From NCBI GenBank assembly GCA_963735045.1, contig CAVTIZ010000002.1, positions 1 through 64,000 on the forward strand: a stretch of 64,000 nucleotides of DNA, given 5' to 3'. The notes below the pieces were generated by a model. It was not told the origin of the DNA, did not search any database, and saw nothing but the letters and a program-made list of their open reading frames with translations. Numbering within the stretch: the first letter of the stretch is position 1; each line of letters starts with the position of its first letter. Below are positions 40,219-49,394 of the stretch, piece after piece. A program made the position numbers and the translations under genes. This stretch comes from Salsipaludibacter sp963735045. Its GTDB lineage: Bacteria; Actinomycetota; Nitriliruptoria; Nitriliruptorales; Nitriliruptoraceae.

Positions 40219-41271
40219 TCAGCCGAGTCGGGGGCCGTGCAAGGTGAGGTCGGCGGCGGAGAAGCGGTCGCGGGCGGTCTTGTGCTGGTGCCAGTGCGGG
40301 TAGGGCAGTGGCTGGCGTGACACGTCCTCGATGCGCGCGACCTGGTCCTCGGTGAGGTCGAGGTCGGCTGCCGCGAGGTTGTCCGACAGTTGCTCGGCGT
40401 TGCGGGCGCCCACGATGACGCTGCTGACCGCCGGACGGGTGAGCAGCCAGGCCAGCGACACCCGGGCCGCCGACACGCCATGCTCCTCACCGACCGCGAC
40501 CAGCACGTCGACGACGTCGTAGAGCGCGTCGGTGTCGCGGACCGGTGGCTCGTCCCAGTCCGACAGGTGGCGGGACCCGTCCGGGGCGTCCTGGTCGCGC
40601 CGGTACTTGCCCGACATCAGGCCGCCGGCCAGCGGGCTCCACACCAGCATCCCGAGGCCCTGGTCCAGCGCGGCGGGCACCAGCTCGAACTCGACGTCCC
40701 GGAAGGCCGGGGCGTAGAAGTTCTGGGTCGACACGAACCGGGGCAGCTGGCGGGCGTCCTGGATTCCCAGCGCCTTCATCATCTGCCAACCGGTGAAGTT
40801 GGAGAGCCCCACGTAGCGGACCTTGCCGTGGTCGACCAGGGTTGCCAGCGTGTCCAGCGTCTCCTCCAACGGGGTCTGGCCGTCCCACGAGTGCACCTGG
40901 TACAGGTCGATGTGGTCGGTCCCGAGTCGTCGCAGGCTGGCCTCGCACTGCTCGCGCAGGTGGTGGCGCGACAGGCCGGCATCGTTGGGGCCGTCGCCCA
41001 TCGGGAAGCGGACCTTGGTGGCGAGCAGCACGTCGTCGCGGCGGTCGCCGATGGCCTCGCCGAGGATCTCCTCACTGCGACCCGTGGAGTACATGTTGGC
41101 GGTGTCGAACGTGGTCACCCCGGCTTCCAGGCACAGATCGACCAGGTCACGGGCCTGGTCGAGCTGGGTGTCGCCGACGTTGGCGAAGTCGCCTTCGCCG
41201 CCGAAGCCCATGGTGCCGAGCGTGATGGCCGAGACGCGCAGGCCCGAGCTGCCGAGTTGTCGCTGTTCCAT
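40219..41271 (-). CDS. Aldo/keto reductase
   Basis: ATG 41271 with AAGG 9 nt upstream is preferred over an ATG at 41313; length 350 aa. The TIM-barrel AKR pattern is complete: GVTTFDTANMYSTGRSEEIL (catalytic Asp and Tyr), LLATKVRF (Lys), IDLYQVHSWD (His) and the C-terminal NADP(H) site SVIVGARNAEQL. It reduces aldehydes or ketones with NADPH; the substrate is unknown. Confidence 0.92.
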   Translation of the reverse strand: MEQRQLGSSGLRVSAITLGTMGFGGEGDFANVGDTQLDQARDLVDLCLEAGVTTFDTANMYSTGRSEEILGEAIGDRRDDVLLATKVRFPMGDGPNDAGLSRHHLREQCEASLRRLGTDHIDLYQVHSWDGQTPLEETLDTLATLVDHGKVRYVGLSNFTGWQMMKALGIQDARQLPRFVSTQNFYAPAFRDVEFELVPAALDQGLGMLVWSPLAGGLMSGKYRRDQDAPDGSRHLSDWDEPPVRDTDALYDVVDVLVAVGEEHGVSAARVSLAWLLTRPAVSSVIVGARNAEQLSDNLAAADLDLTEDQVARIEDVSRQPLPYPHWHQHKTARDRFSAADLTLHGPRLG

Positions 41272-41400
41272 GGGTCGTGCCTTCGTGGTCGTCGGGACGT
41301 CGTGGTCGGCCATCGACGGTATGGCCGCACCCGTCCCCGGGACGGGGACGGACGTCCGACGGCCCCCCGGTCGAACTCCTCGCCGGCGACCGACGGCGCG

Positions 41401-41904
41401 TCAGTCGCGACCGGGGGACAGGGCGGCGAGGGCCAGACCGGCGGCCAGGCCGAACACCACGTGGGCGCTGGCGTCCTGGGCCAGAGTGTCCCGGTCGTAG
41501 TCCCAGATCGGGTCGTAGATGCCGATGGCGCCCAGCGTGGCGTAGCTGGCCAGGAACGCGGCGAGCCCGGTGGCGATCCCCGAGGTGATCGGTCGCCGGC
41601 CGTCGGAGAGCAACCCGAGTGCGACGCCGTAGCCCGTGCCGGTCAGCCAGTGGACCACGTCGACGGTCAGCCCGGCGTCGTCGTCGGCAAGCTCGACCCC
41701 GACCACCGCGGCGGCCCTGCGGCCGACCTGGCCGGGGGCACTGGCATCGTCGAAGGAGTCGATGGCGCCCGTGCTGAACTCCCAGTCCACGAACCCGTCG
41801 TCACTGCCGCCACGACGCGCACGGGACCACCACAGCAGGTCCATCGCCAGCGTGCCCACGGCCCCGGCGGCGGCGCCACCGACAATGCGTCCTGCGAGTC
41901 CCAC
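41401..41904 (-). CDS. Integral membrane protein, unknown function
   Basis: GTG 41904 has GGGAG 6 nt upstream (167 aa); an earlier in-frame GTG about 30 nt upstream is possible. The protein has four hydrophobic segments (GRIVGGAAAGAVGTLAMDLL; LTGTGYGVALGLL; TGLAAFLASYATLGAIGI; AHVVFGLAAGLALA) with a polar loop of about 60 residues after the first. The pattern resembles DUF1440-like proteins, but I am not certain. Confidence 0.65.
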   Translation of the reverse strand: MGLAGRIVGGAAAGAVGTLAMDLLWWSRARRGGSDDGFVDWEFSTGAIDSFDDASAPGQVGRRAAAVVGVELADDDAGLTVDVVHWLTGTGYGVALGLLSDGRRPITSGIATGLAAFLASYATLGAIGIYDPIWDYDRDTLAQDASAHVVFGLAAGLALAALSPGRD

Positions 41905-41968
41905 GGCGATCTCCCGGTCGTTGGGGACCCCCACGGTACGACGGTGCGGGCGACACGACGGTCGGCGC

Positions 41969-42307
41969 CTAGGGGAGGTCGGGCCCGAGCGGGTTGGTGT
42001 CGTCCCCGGCGGGGGTGGCCTTGAGTTCCACGAACACGGTGCGAGTGGGCGTGTCACCGGTGTTGTGGCCGGCGTGGCGTTGCGCCGCCAGCCACGTGGT
42101 CGTCCCGGCCTCCATCACCACGTCCACCTCGCGACCGTCGGCGGACAGCCGGCGACGAAACGACGACAGGGTGTACATGACGCTGTCGGGATGGTCGTGG
42201 GGCGTGGTGCGATCCCCGGGTTCGTCGTGGTACTCGAGCACCCGGACGAGGTCGTTCTCGAAGGTCACGCGGTAGTGCTCGGGGTTGGTCTCGACAGGAT
42301 CCAGCAT
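41969..42307 (-). CDS. Small cupin protein
   Basis: The 112-aa single-domain cupin starts at ATG 42307 after AAAAGGAGGATCCCG. The metal motif appears as EPGDRTTPHDHPDSVMYTL, and a second His-containing motif as AQRHAGHNTG. No substrate assignable. A TAGCGT -10 lies about 120 nt upstream near 42433-42438 on the minus strand. Confidence 0.82.
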   Translation of the reverse strand: MLDPVETNPEHYRVTFENDLVRVLEYHDEPGDRTTPHDHPDSVMYTLSSFRRRLSADGREVDVVMEAGTTTWLAAQRHAGHNTGDTPTRTVFVELKATPAGDDTNPLGPDLP

Positions 42308-42616
42308 CGGGATCCTCCTTTTGCCGTGGTCGTCCGGATGTGAGCCGCGGACCGGACCGGACGGCACGACGACCTCCGTCCCACGTGGGGCGGTGCAGGG
42401 GTCGTCCGGTGGGAACGAGGTCCCGGTCCGACGCTAGGTCCGAGCATGGCGGACCGTCAACAGGTTCTCGGGTGGTTGCCCCCGGGTGGACGTGTCCGCC
42501 CCGCCAGACCGCCTCGGTGCGCCGAGCGGGACTGGGTGACGATCGGCCCGGACGGCCATCCGGTGGGCTGGTTGGCTGTGTGACGTCCACACATCCTCGG
42601 CGCGAGCGAGACGACG
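42308..42616. other. Divergent intergenic region, no gene seen
   Basis: This 309-nt stretch separates the minus-strand cupin from the plus-strand dihydroxyacetone kinase. It contains the probable cupin -10 (minus, about 42433-42438) and presumably the kinase promoter, which I could not place. A short frame from ATG 42446 is not convincing. Confidence 0.5.
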
Positions 42617-44266
42617 ATGCAGCACTTCGTGAACGACGTCGACGGCCTGGTGTCCCGGGCCCTCGACGGCATGGTGGCCGGCACCCCGAACCTTCGGCGC
42701 TTCCCGGTCGACAGTTCCTTCGACGTGGTCGTACGGGCCGACTGGGACCGTGACCGCGTCGCCGTGGTGTCGGGTGGCGGCTCGGGCCACGAGCCGGCGC
42801 ATGCCGGGTTCGTGGGTCGGGGCATGCTCACGGCGGCGGTCTGTGGCGACGTGTTCGCCTCGCCCAGCGTCGACGCGGTGTTGGCCACCATCCTGGCCGT
42901 GACCGGGGACGCCGGATGCCTGCTGGTGGTCAAGAACTACACCGGCGACCGGTTGAACTTCGGGCTCGCGGCCCAACGTGCGCGCAACCTGGGCCACGAC
43001 GTCGAGGTCGTGCTGGTGGCCGACGACATCGCGTTGCCGGACGCCGACGAGCCGCGTGGGCTCGCCGGCACCCTGCTGGTCCACAAGGTCGCCGGCCACC
43101 TCGCCGAGGAGGGGGAGGACCTCGCGGCCGTGGCGGGGGCGGCACGAGACGTGGCCGGTCGCGTGCACACGATCGGGGTCGCGCGTGGCACCGCCCACGT
43201 GCCGGGAAACGACGAGGTCGACCGCATCCCCGACGACCAGGTCGAGGTTGGACTCGGGATCCATGGCGAACCGGGTGTCGACACGACCGGGTTCGACGGA
43301 TCCCGCGAGCTGGTGGCGGCCATGGTCGATCGACTGGTCCGGGCCGTGGGCGACGACGGGTCCGGGGACGCGCCGCTCGCCCTGGTCGTCAACGACCTCG
43401 GAGGCACGTCCGGCCTGGAGATGGCGTCGGTCGTGGCGGACCTCGCCGAAACCGACCTGTGGGGTCGCACGTCGATGCTGGTCGGCCCGGCCGCACTCAT
43501 GACCTCGCTGGACATGCCCGGCTTCTCCGTGACCTGCCTGGTGCTGGCCGACGGTGACGGCGACGCCCTGCGGGCACCGACCGATGCCCTCGGCTGGCCC
43601 GCGGTGGTGGAGCCCGGGGATCCCGGCGACCGCGTCATGGACGCGCCGGAGCTGCCGCCGACCGCCCTGGAGGACATGGACGCGTCGGACGACCCGCAGG
43701 TCCGACGGGTGCTGGAGACGATTGCCGGGGTCTTCGTCGACGGTGAGGACGACCTCAACGAACTCGACGCCAAGGTCGGCGATGGCGACACGGGGTCGAC
43801 GTTCGCCAGCATGGGGCGTGACCTCCGGGACCGGCTCGACGACCTGCCCCTGGCCGAGCCCGACCGCCTGTGTGCCGCGATCGGTGCCCTGGCGATGGAC
43901 TCGATGGGTGGGTCCAGCGGCGTGCTCGTGGCGATCCTGTGCGAGGCGGTCGCGGAACGCGTCGCCGACGGCTCGTGGGCGGACGCCCTGGCGTACGGGT
44001 TGGAGGCGATGCAGCACCACGGCGGCGCCGAGCCGGGAGATCGCACGATGGTGGATGCACTCGGTCCCGCCATCGAGGCCCTGCAGGCCGGCGACGGGGT
44101 GGACGGAGCCGCGACCGCCGCACGCGAGGGCGCGAACGCCACGGCCGAGATGGACCAGGCCAGTGCGGGCCGGTCGTCCTACCTGTCCGACGACGCGCTG
44201 GAGGGCGTCACCGACCCGGGTGCCGAGGTGGTCGCCCGCGTCTTCGAGGCCCTCGCCGCCGACTGA
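42617..44266 (+). CDS. Fused DhaK-DhaL dihydroxyacetone kinase
   Basis: The 549-aa protein joins the substrate-binding DhaK domain (residues about 1-325) and the ATP-binding DhaL domain (about 355-549) in one chain, the layout of ATP-dependent kinases as in Citrobacter. DhaK shows VVSGGGSGHEPAHAGFVGRG and the His that forms a hemiaminal with substrate in VGLGIHGEPG. DhaL shows DAKVGDGDTGSTFASMGRDL (Mg-ATP Asp cluster) and MGGSSGVL. The product is dihydroxyacetone phosphate; related triose kinases also use glyceraldehyde. A shared terminator follows. Confidence 0.9.
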   Translation: MQHFVNDVDGLVSRALDGMVAGTPNLRRFPVDSSFDVVVRADWDRDRVAVVSGGGSGHEPAHAGFVGRGMLTAAVCGDVFASPSVDAVLATILAVTGDAGCLLVVKNYTGDRLNFGLAAQRARNLGHDVEVVLVADDIALPDADEPRGLAGTLLVHKVAGHLAEEGEDLAAVAGAARDVAGRVHTIGVARGTAHVPGNDEVDRIPDDQVEVGLGIHGEPGVDTTGFDGSRELVAAMVDRLVRAVGDDGSGDAPLALVVNDLGGTSGLEMASVVADLAETDLWGRTSMLVGPAALMTSLDMPGFSVTCLVLADGDGDALRAPTDALGWPAVVEPGDPGDRVMDAPELPPTALEDMDASDDPQVRRVLETIAGVFVDGEDDLNELDAKVGDGDTGSTFASMGRDLRDRLDDLPLAEPDRLCAAIGALAMDSMGGSSGVLVAILCEAVAERVADGSWADALAYGLEAMQHHGGAEPGDRTMVDALGPAIEALQAGDGVDGAATAAREGANATAEMDQASAGRSSYLSDDALEGVTDPGAEVVARVFEALAAD

Positions 44267-44287
44267 GGGCCGACCCTCAGTCGGCGG
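44256..44287. terminator. 14-bp bidirectional terminator
   Basis: Arms 44256-44269 and 44274-44287 pair perfectly around CCGA. The hairpin includes the stop region of the dihydroxyacetone kinase and lies 22 nt beyond the stop of the convergent gene at 44309. Confidence 0.85.
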
Positions 44288-44308
44288 GGCGATCCGGTCT
44301 CGGGTTCG

Positions 44309-45334
44309 TCAGACGTCCCAGGTGACGTCGACCGGCTCGTCGACGCCCGGGAGGGGGAGGGTGGAGGCCTCGGCCTCGACCGCGTCGCGCTCCGACGGGG
44401 TCAGTCGTCGCCACGGCTCGACGGTGACCCGCTGGGCCGCTCGGCGCCAGGTCCCCACGACCTCGCCGGCGACCAGCAGGGCACCGGGCCACACCCGGGG
44501 GGTCCACAACCGGTCGCGCAGGTCCGGGTCGTCCACCAGCAGTCGGCGGGCGTCGTCGTGCAGGAGCCAGTACGCGTCCCCGCTGGGCAGGAGGCGGACG
44601 CCGTCGTCGCGGCCGGCCGGCGCGAGCAGGTCCGCCCGGTCCTCCGCGAGGATCCATCCGGGCCCGATCGCGGTGCGGACGGACGCGAGCTCGTCCGCGA
44701 GCTCGGCGAACGTCGTGTGGGCCTGGCGTTTGGGAACCGCCGCCCAGCGGGCGAAGGCATCCGGGGTGCTCGGGCCGGTCACCCGCAGGTGGCGGCGAAC
44801 GAGCTCGCGCCGGGCATCGCCGGGATCGGCATCCGGCGGCGGCACCACCCGGATGGTCGGCTGGCGGGCGCCGTCCCACCGCAGCAGCAGCGTGCCGGTG
44901 GGGGCCGCGTAGCGCAGGGCGTTGGGATCGACCCCCAGTACCCGCCCGGCCTCGCCGTAGGGCACGTCGGCCTCCGGCCCGACCTGCTCGCCGAGTCGCC
45001 TGGCGAGGTCTTCGGCCCGTGCCAGGGCCGACGGCGTCGTCGGCAGTCGTCCCAGGGTGAACACGGCCAGGTCGTGGCGCGCCACGACGTGGACCTGGTG
45101 GCGTGGGCCCCACACCTGGACGAGGGCGTCGTGGTCGAGCACGGTCGCCGGGACGCCGTCCACCCGCGCGTGCAGCGACAGCAGGGCCGCCCGGGGCATG
45201 CTGTCCTGCAACCCGGCCCATGCCGCCTTCCGGAGGGCATCGGGACTCGACGCCCGGCGTCGGTCGAGCAGCCCGGACCGACGCCGGAACGCCAACACGC
45301 GTGGGCGGTCGACCTCGACCACGGCTGCATCCAC
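44309..45334 (-). CDS. AlkZ/HTH_42 winged-helix DNA glycosylase-like protein
   Basis: GTG 45334 with GCGAGGTGACCG upstream gives 341 aa. It matches the winged-helix HTH_42 family that includes the AlkZ and AlkX (YcaQ) DNA glycosylases: WAGLQDSMPRAALLSLHARV near residue 40, WGPRHQVHVVARHDLAVF near 75, LRVTGPSTPDAFARWAAVP near 185 and VWPGALLVAGEVVGTWRR near 290. The region where AlkZ carries its catalytic QxQ reads LQDS, so glycosylase activity is doubtful or altered. Unknown DNA substrate. Confidence 0.75.
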   Translation of the reverse strand: MDAAVVEVDRPRVLAFRRRSGLLDRRRASSPDALRKAAWAGLQDSMPRAALLSLHARVDGVPATVLDHDALVQVWGPRHQVHVVARHDLAVFTLGRLPTTPSALARAEDLARRLGEQVGPEADVPYGEAGRVLGVDPNALRYAAPTGTLLLRWDGARQPTIRVVPPPDADPGDARRELVRRHLRVTGPSTPDAFARWAAVPKRQAHTTFAELADELASVRTAIGPGWILAEDRADLLAPAGRDDGVRLLPSGDAYWLLHDDARRLLVDDPDLRDRLWTPRVWPGALLVAGEVVGTWRRAAQRVTVEPWRRLTPSERDAVEAEASTLPLPGVDEPVDVTWDV

Positions 45335-45452
45335 CGGTCACCTCGCCTGGCGTCCGGTCCCCACGCTAGTTCCGCTCGTCGCCGGGGTCCGCGACCTCGC
45401 GGGCGACTCCCGCGGCGAGCCGGCGGTCCGGCGGCGTGCCACACTTCGACCC

Positions 45453-45923
45453 ATGACCCCACCAACCGGACCAGGCCCCACACCCGACATGACGTCGGAC
45501 CCGGGACTCCCGGCCGAGCCGGCGTGGCTGGTCGTGGACGTGATGAACGTGGTGGGGTCGCGGCCGGACGGGTGGTGGCGCGACCGCGTGGGCGCGGCGG
45601 CCGGGCTGGTCTCGCGGCTGCGGTCCCTGGCCCGCACCACGCAACGCGACATCCTGGCCGTGGTGGACGGGGTCCCCGGACACCGCCTCCCCGACGACAT
45701 CGTCGACGGGGTCGAGGTGGTGCACGCCGGTCGTGGCCGCGATGCCGCGGACGACCGCATCGTGGAGGTGGTGGCCGCGCGTGGACGAGCCGCGCTGGTC
45801 GTGACGGCCGACCGCGACCTGCGCGACCGCGTTCGTGCCCTCGGCGCCACGGTGGTGGGCCCCTCCGGCCTGCTGGCGCGACTGGACGCCCTGGCCCCAC
45901 CGGACCGCACCGACCGGCCATGA
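45453..45923 (+). CDS. NYN/PIN-like ribonuclease domain protein
   Basis: ATG 45453 (or 45489) gives about 156 aa. The PIN-like NYN fold is visible: LVVDVMNVVGSRPDGWWRDR (first Asp), DILAVVDGVPG, RDAADDRIVEVVAARG (acidic pair) and LVVTADRDLRDRV (last Asp). These acidic residues coordinate Mg2+ in nucleases of the family. A role in RNA processing is inferred; the substrate is unknown. Divergent from the AlkZ-like gene. Confidence 0.82.
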   Translation: MTPPTGPGPTPDMTSDPGLPAEPAWLVVDVMNVVGSRPDGWWRDRVGAAAGLVSRLRSLARTTQRDILAVVDGVPGHRLPDDIVDGVEVVHAGRGRDAADDRIVEVVAARGRAALVVTADRDLRDRVRALGATVVGPSGLLARLDALAPPDRTDRP

Positions 45924-45988
45924 CCGCGGCGGGCCCGTCGGGACCGACACTGGCACAGTGGGGGGACGCCACCCCGACCGGAGGACCC

Positions 45989-47050
45989 ATGCCCCCCGTC
46001 CCGATTCGCCCCGCCCAGATGCCTCCCGTCGAGATGCCCTGGGGAGGACCACTCCACGGCACGCTGGTCGAGCACACCATCGACAGTGCCGCCCTGGCCG
46101 ACAACCCGCTGGGCGATCCGGCGCATCGGCCGCTGTGGGTCCTGACACCAGCGCACGTCGACCCCGACGAGCCGACGCCGAGCATCTACGTCATCCAGGG
46201 CTTCACGGGCCGGATCGAGATGTGGCGCAACCGGCCGCCGTTGCGCCACAGCGCCATGGAGCGGTTCGACGACTCGCTGTCCGATCCGTCCCACCCACCG
46301 GTCCGGCTGGTGTTCGTGGACTGCTTCACCTCGCTCGGCGGCAGCCAGTTCGTCGACTCCCCGGCCGTCGGCGACTACCACACCTACCTGTGCGAGGACG
46401 TGGTGGCGTTCGTCGACGACCACCACCCGACCCTGCCGCAGCCCGCCCATCGCGGGATCGCCGGCAAGTCCTCCGGCGGGTACGGGGCCCTGATCACGCC
46501 GATGCTGCGACCGGACGTCTTCGGTGGCCTGGCCAGCCATGCCGGGGACTCGCTGTTCGAGGCCTGCTTCGCCGGGGAGTTCCGCGGCGTCGCCCGGGCC
46601 CTGCGCGATCACCACGACGGCTCGTGGGAGGCCTTCTGGGACGACTGGAACGACCGGCCCCACGGCACGAAGTCGGACGACGATCTGCTGCTGATGACCT
46701 GGGCGATGGCGGCGTGCTGGTCGGCGGACGACGACGGCACCGTCCACCTCCCCTTCGACTCCGCCACCGGGCGGCTGGTGGACGAGGTCTGGCAACGGTG
46801 GCTGGGTTGGGACCCGGTCCGGATGGTGCCCGGACATGCCGACGCCCTCCGGGGCCTGCGGGCGATCTGGTTGGACGCCGGGACGCGAGACCAGTTCTGG
46901 CTCGACCTGGGGACGACGGCCGTGCGGGACGCGATGGCCGAGGTGGACGTGGAACCGACCCACTTCGAGTTGTTCGACGCCACCCACTCGGCCATCGAGT
47001 ACCGCTATCCGCTGGCGATCCGCCATCTCGCCGAGCGCCTGCAGCCCTGA
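45989..47050 (+). CDS. Esterase-family alpha/beta hydrolase
   Basis: ATG 45989 after GGAGGACCC gives 353 aa. It resembles the putative-esterase (esterase D/antigen 85-like) family: YVIQGFTGRIEMW, nucleophile elbow AGKSSGGYGAL with the Ser, an Asp in WLDAGTRDQFWLD and His in DATHSAIEY. It has no signal peptide, so it is probably cytoplasmic. Substrate unknown. The next gene is also an alpha/beta hydrolase 153 nt downstream. Confidence 0.83.
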   Translation: MPPVPIRPAQMPPVEMPWGGPLHGTLVEHTIDSAALADNPLGDPAHRPLWVLTPAHVDPDEPTPSIYVIQGFTGRIEMWRNRPPLRHSAMERFDDSLSDPSHPPVRLVFVDCFTSLGGSQFVDSPAVGDYHTYLCEDVVAFVDDHHPTLPQPAHRGIAGKSSGGYGALITPMLRPDVFGGLASHAGDSLFEACFAGEFRGVARALRDHHDGSWEAFWDDWNDRPHGTKSDDDLLLMTWAMAACWSADDDGTVHLPFDSATGRLVDEVWQRWLGWDPVRMVPGHADALRGLRAIWLDAGTRDQFWLDLGTTAVRDAMAEVDVEPTHFELFDATHSAIEYRYPLAIRHLAERLQP

Positions 47051-47203
47051 CCCGGACCGGGTTGGCAGCAACGGCCACCCGATGGTCCGTGCAGGGCCAT
47101 ACTGCGGAGGTCCGATGGCGACGGCACCACGACGTGCGTTCCGCCGCCCGGGACCCGACCGACCACGCCAGCGCGCGCGTCGCCCGATCGAAGGAGATCA
47201 TCC

Positions 47204-47893
47204 ATGGCTGCACCCACCGTCCTGCTCGTCCACGGCGCCTGGCACGGCGGGTGGGCCTGGGATCCGGTCGTGGACCGGCTCGAGGCCCTGGGGATCCCGG
47301 TGCGGACCGTCGACCTGCCGTCCAGCGGCGACGACGTCGAGGCGCTGGGCGACCTGGCCGCCGACGTCACGGCCATCGAGGCCGCCATGGCCGCCGTCGA
47401 GGGCCCCGTCGTGCTGGTGGGCCACTCCTACGGCGGCATCCCCATCACGGCGGTCGACGACGATCGCGTGCGGCACCTGGTCTACGTGGCGGCGTTCATG
47501 CTGGACGAGGGGGACTCGCTGTTCGGGTCGCTCGGTGGCGAGGCACCGGACTGGATCGAGGTGGTCGGCGACGGCGCCGCAACCCGGGCGAACCGGCCAC
47601 GGGACATCTTCTACGCCGACGTGGACGACGAGGTCGCCGAGATCTGCGCCGGTCGCCTGACGCTGCAGTCGCTGTCGTCGTTCACCGACGAACTGGGCCA
47701 CGCGGCCTGGAAGGACGTCCCGTCCACCTACCTGTTGGCCGAACACGACCGGGCCATCCCGCCGCCGGCGCAGGAGGCGATGTCGGCGCGTGCGTCCACG
47801 GTGGTCCGCCTGCCGACCTCACACTCGCCGTTCCTGTCCCAGCCCGACGCGGTGGTCGCACGGGTGACCGATGCGATCACCCGCGGCCGCTGA
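47204..47893 (+). CDS. Alpha/beta fold hydrolase
   Basis: ATG 47204 follows AAGGAGATCATCC; length 229 aa. VLLVHGAWHGGWAWDPVVDR carries the oxyanion-hole HG, VLVGHSYGGIPI the nucleophile Ser, YLLAEHDRAIPP the acid and LPTSHSPFLSQP the His. The pattern (short lid, HGAWHG, TSHSPFLS) is that of plant-esterase/EstC-like hydrolases. Its 3' end converges on the TetR gene with 10 bp between stops. Confidence 0.88.
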   Translation: MAAPTVLLVHGAWHGGWAWDPVVDRLEALGIPVRTVDLPSSGDDVEALGDLAADVTAIEAAMAAVEGPVVLVGHSYGGIPITAVDDDRVRHLVYVAAFMLDEGDSLFGSLGGEAPDWIEVVGDGAATRANRPRDIFYADVDDEVAEICAGRLTLQSLSSFTDELGHAAWKDVPSTYLLAEHDRAIPPPAQEAMSARASTVVRLPTSHSPFLSQPDAVVARVTDAITRGR

Positions 47894-47903
47894 GGCGCGA
47901 CGG

Positions 47904-48536
47904 TCAGGTGACACCCAGCAGGTGGTGGAGGGTCCGGCGGACCCGTGGTCGGAGGTCTCCGTGGGCGGCCTGCCAGTCCGGCCGCGGCAGCCACGACAGG
48001 AACGTGCCCTCGACGACGGCTCGCATCACGGCGGCCTCCTCGTCGGCGTCGTCGACGTGGAACACCCCGGCGGCGACGCCGTCGCGGATGACCCGGGCGA
48101 ACAGGCCGTCGACGATGGATTCGGTCACCCGGGCGACCTCGACGAAGGCGTCGTCGCGGGCGGCGTGCTCGACCATGTCGAGGTAGAGCAGCTGGTAGGC
48201 CCGGTTGCGCGGTGCGTCCACGAACAGGATGTCGAGCATGTCGTCCAGCGCCTCGATGGGGTCGTCGGCGCCGTCGACCGCGGCCGTGATGCGGTCGGCC
48301 ACCGTGAGCAGGGCCCAGCGCATCGTCGTCAGCAACAGGTTGGACTTGGACCCGAAGTGGTACAGCACGAGGCCCTTGGAGACCCCGGCACGGTCGGCCA
48401 CGTCCTGCAGGGACATGCGGTGGCCGCCCTGGTCGGCGATGACCCGGTAGGCCGCATGGACGATCTCGACCTCGCGCGTGGACAGCGAGGTCTCCAGGTC
48501 GGCGACGGTGGAGGTCGGGGTGGTGGGATCGGCCAT
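47904..48536 (-). CDS. TetR regulator, candidate repressor of the aryl-CoA regulon
   Basis: The 210-aa protein starts at ATG 48536. Its HTH (GGHRMSLQDVADRAGVSKGL, then VLYHFGSKSNLL) is typical of TetR proteins that control acyl- or aryl-CoA catabolism, and the C-terminal domain is helical. It is the last gene of a minus-strand unit with an enoyl-CoA hydratase and an aldehyde dehydrogenase. The promoter of that unit carries the palindrome at 50898-50911, giving autoregulation. The same motif occurs at 51496 and 27758. That it binds these sites is inference. Confidence 0.85.
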   Translation of the reverse strand: MADPTTPTSTVADLETSLSTREVEIVHAAYRVIADQGGHRMSLQDVADRAGVSKGLVLYHFGSKSNLLLTTMRWALLTVADRITAAVDGADDPIEALDDMLDILFVDAPRNRAYQLLYLDMVEHAARDDAFVEVARVTESIVDGLFARVIRDGVAAGVFHVDDADEEAAVMRAVVEGTFLSWLPRPDWQAAHGDLRPRVRRTLHHLLGVT

Positions 48537-48564
48537 GCGGGTGCCGCCTGTCGGGCTCGGGAGG

Positions 48565-49335
48565 TCAGGACCCGCGGTAGTCGGGTGCCCGCTTCTCGGT
48601 GAAGGCGGTCATCCCTTCGTGCGCGTCGTCGCTGGCGAACAAGGGTGCCAGTTGCTCCAGCTCGATGCGAAGGCCCGTCGCGAGGTCGGCATCGACCCCG
48701 TCGTGCACGGCCCGCTTGACGGCCGCCAGCGCCAGCGGCGCACCGCCGGCCAGGGTCGACAGGGTCTCGTCCACCACCTCGTCGAACTCCTCGGCGCCGA
48801 CCAGTCGGTCCACCATGCCCAGCTCGTGGGCCTCGTCGGGCGTCACGGCGCGTCCCGACAGCATCAGGTCGAGGGCCCGGCCGCGCCCGATGAGGCGGGG
48901 CAGCCGTTGCGTGCCACCGGTGCCGGGCAGCAGGCCGAGGGTGACCTCGGGCAGGCCGATGCGGTAGCCGCCGGTCGCGGCCAGGCGGATGTCGCATGCG
49001 AGCGCGATCTCGTAGCCGCCCCCCAGGGCGTGGCCGGCGATGGCCGCGACGAAGATCGTGTCCTGTGCGGCGAAGCGGTCGAAGACCTCGTGGGCCCGGG
49101 CGACCATGGCGTTGTTGTCGTCGGCCGAGCGTTCCAGGAACCCCGGGACGTCGGCGCCCGCCGAGAAGAACCTGTCCGACGACGACGCCACGACCGCGAC
49201 GACGGCCCCGGCGTCGACGACGTCGGTGATCGCCTGGTCGAGCTCGTCGAGGAAGGCCGGGTCGTAGCTGTTGGCCGGTGGTCGGTCCAACGTGATGCGC
49301 CCGATGCGGTCGGTGGTGGTGGCGGTCACGGCCAT
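48565..49335 (-). CDS. Enoyl-CoA hydratase/isomerase family protein
   Basis: ATG 49335 after GGAGCCGACC gives 256 aa. The crotonase fold is clear: RFFSAGADVPGFL (oxyanion hole), AAIAGHALGGGYEIALACDI, GLPEVTLGLLPGTGGTQRLP with the catalytic Glu, and a C-terminal helix ending FTEKRAPDYRG. In an aryl-CoA pathway it could isomerise an epoxide (PaaG-like) or hydrate an enoyl-CoA (PaaF-like). It lies between an aldehyde dehydrogenase and the TetR gene, with short gaps. Confidence 0.88.
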   Translation of the reverse strand: MAVTATTTDRIGRITLDRPPANSYDPAFLDELDQAITDVVDAGAVVAVVASSSDRFFSAGADVPGFLERSADDNNAMVARAHEVFDRFAAQDTIFVAAIAGHALGGGYEIALACDIRLAATGGYRIGLPEVTLGLLPGTGGTQRLPRLIGRGRALDLMLSGRAVTPDEAHELGMVDRLVGAEEFDEVVDETLSTLAGGAPLALAAVKRAVHDGVDADLATGLRIELEQLAPLFASDDAHEGMTAFTEKRAPDYRGS

Positions 49336-49394
49336 GGTCGGCTCCGGACGGCGGGTGGGGGACAGTGGGCGGGGGGCGTCGGGGACCGGCTGGC

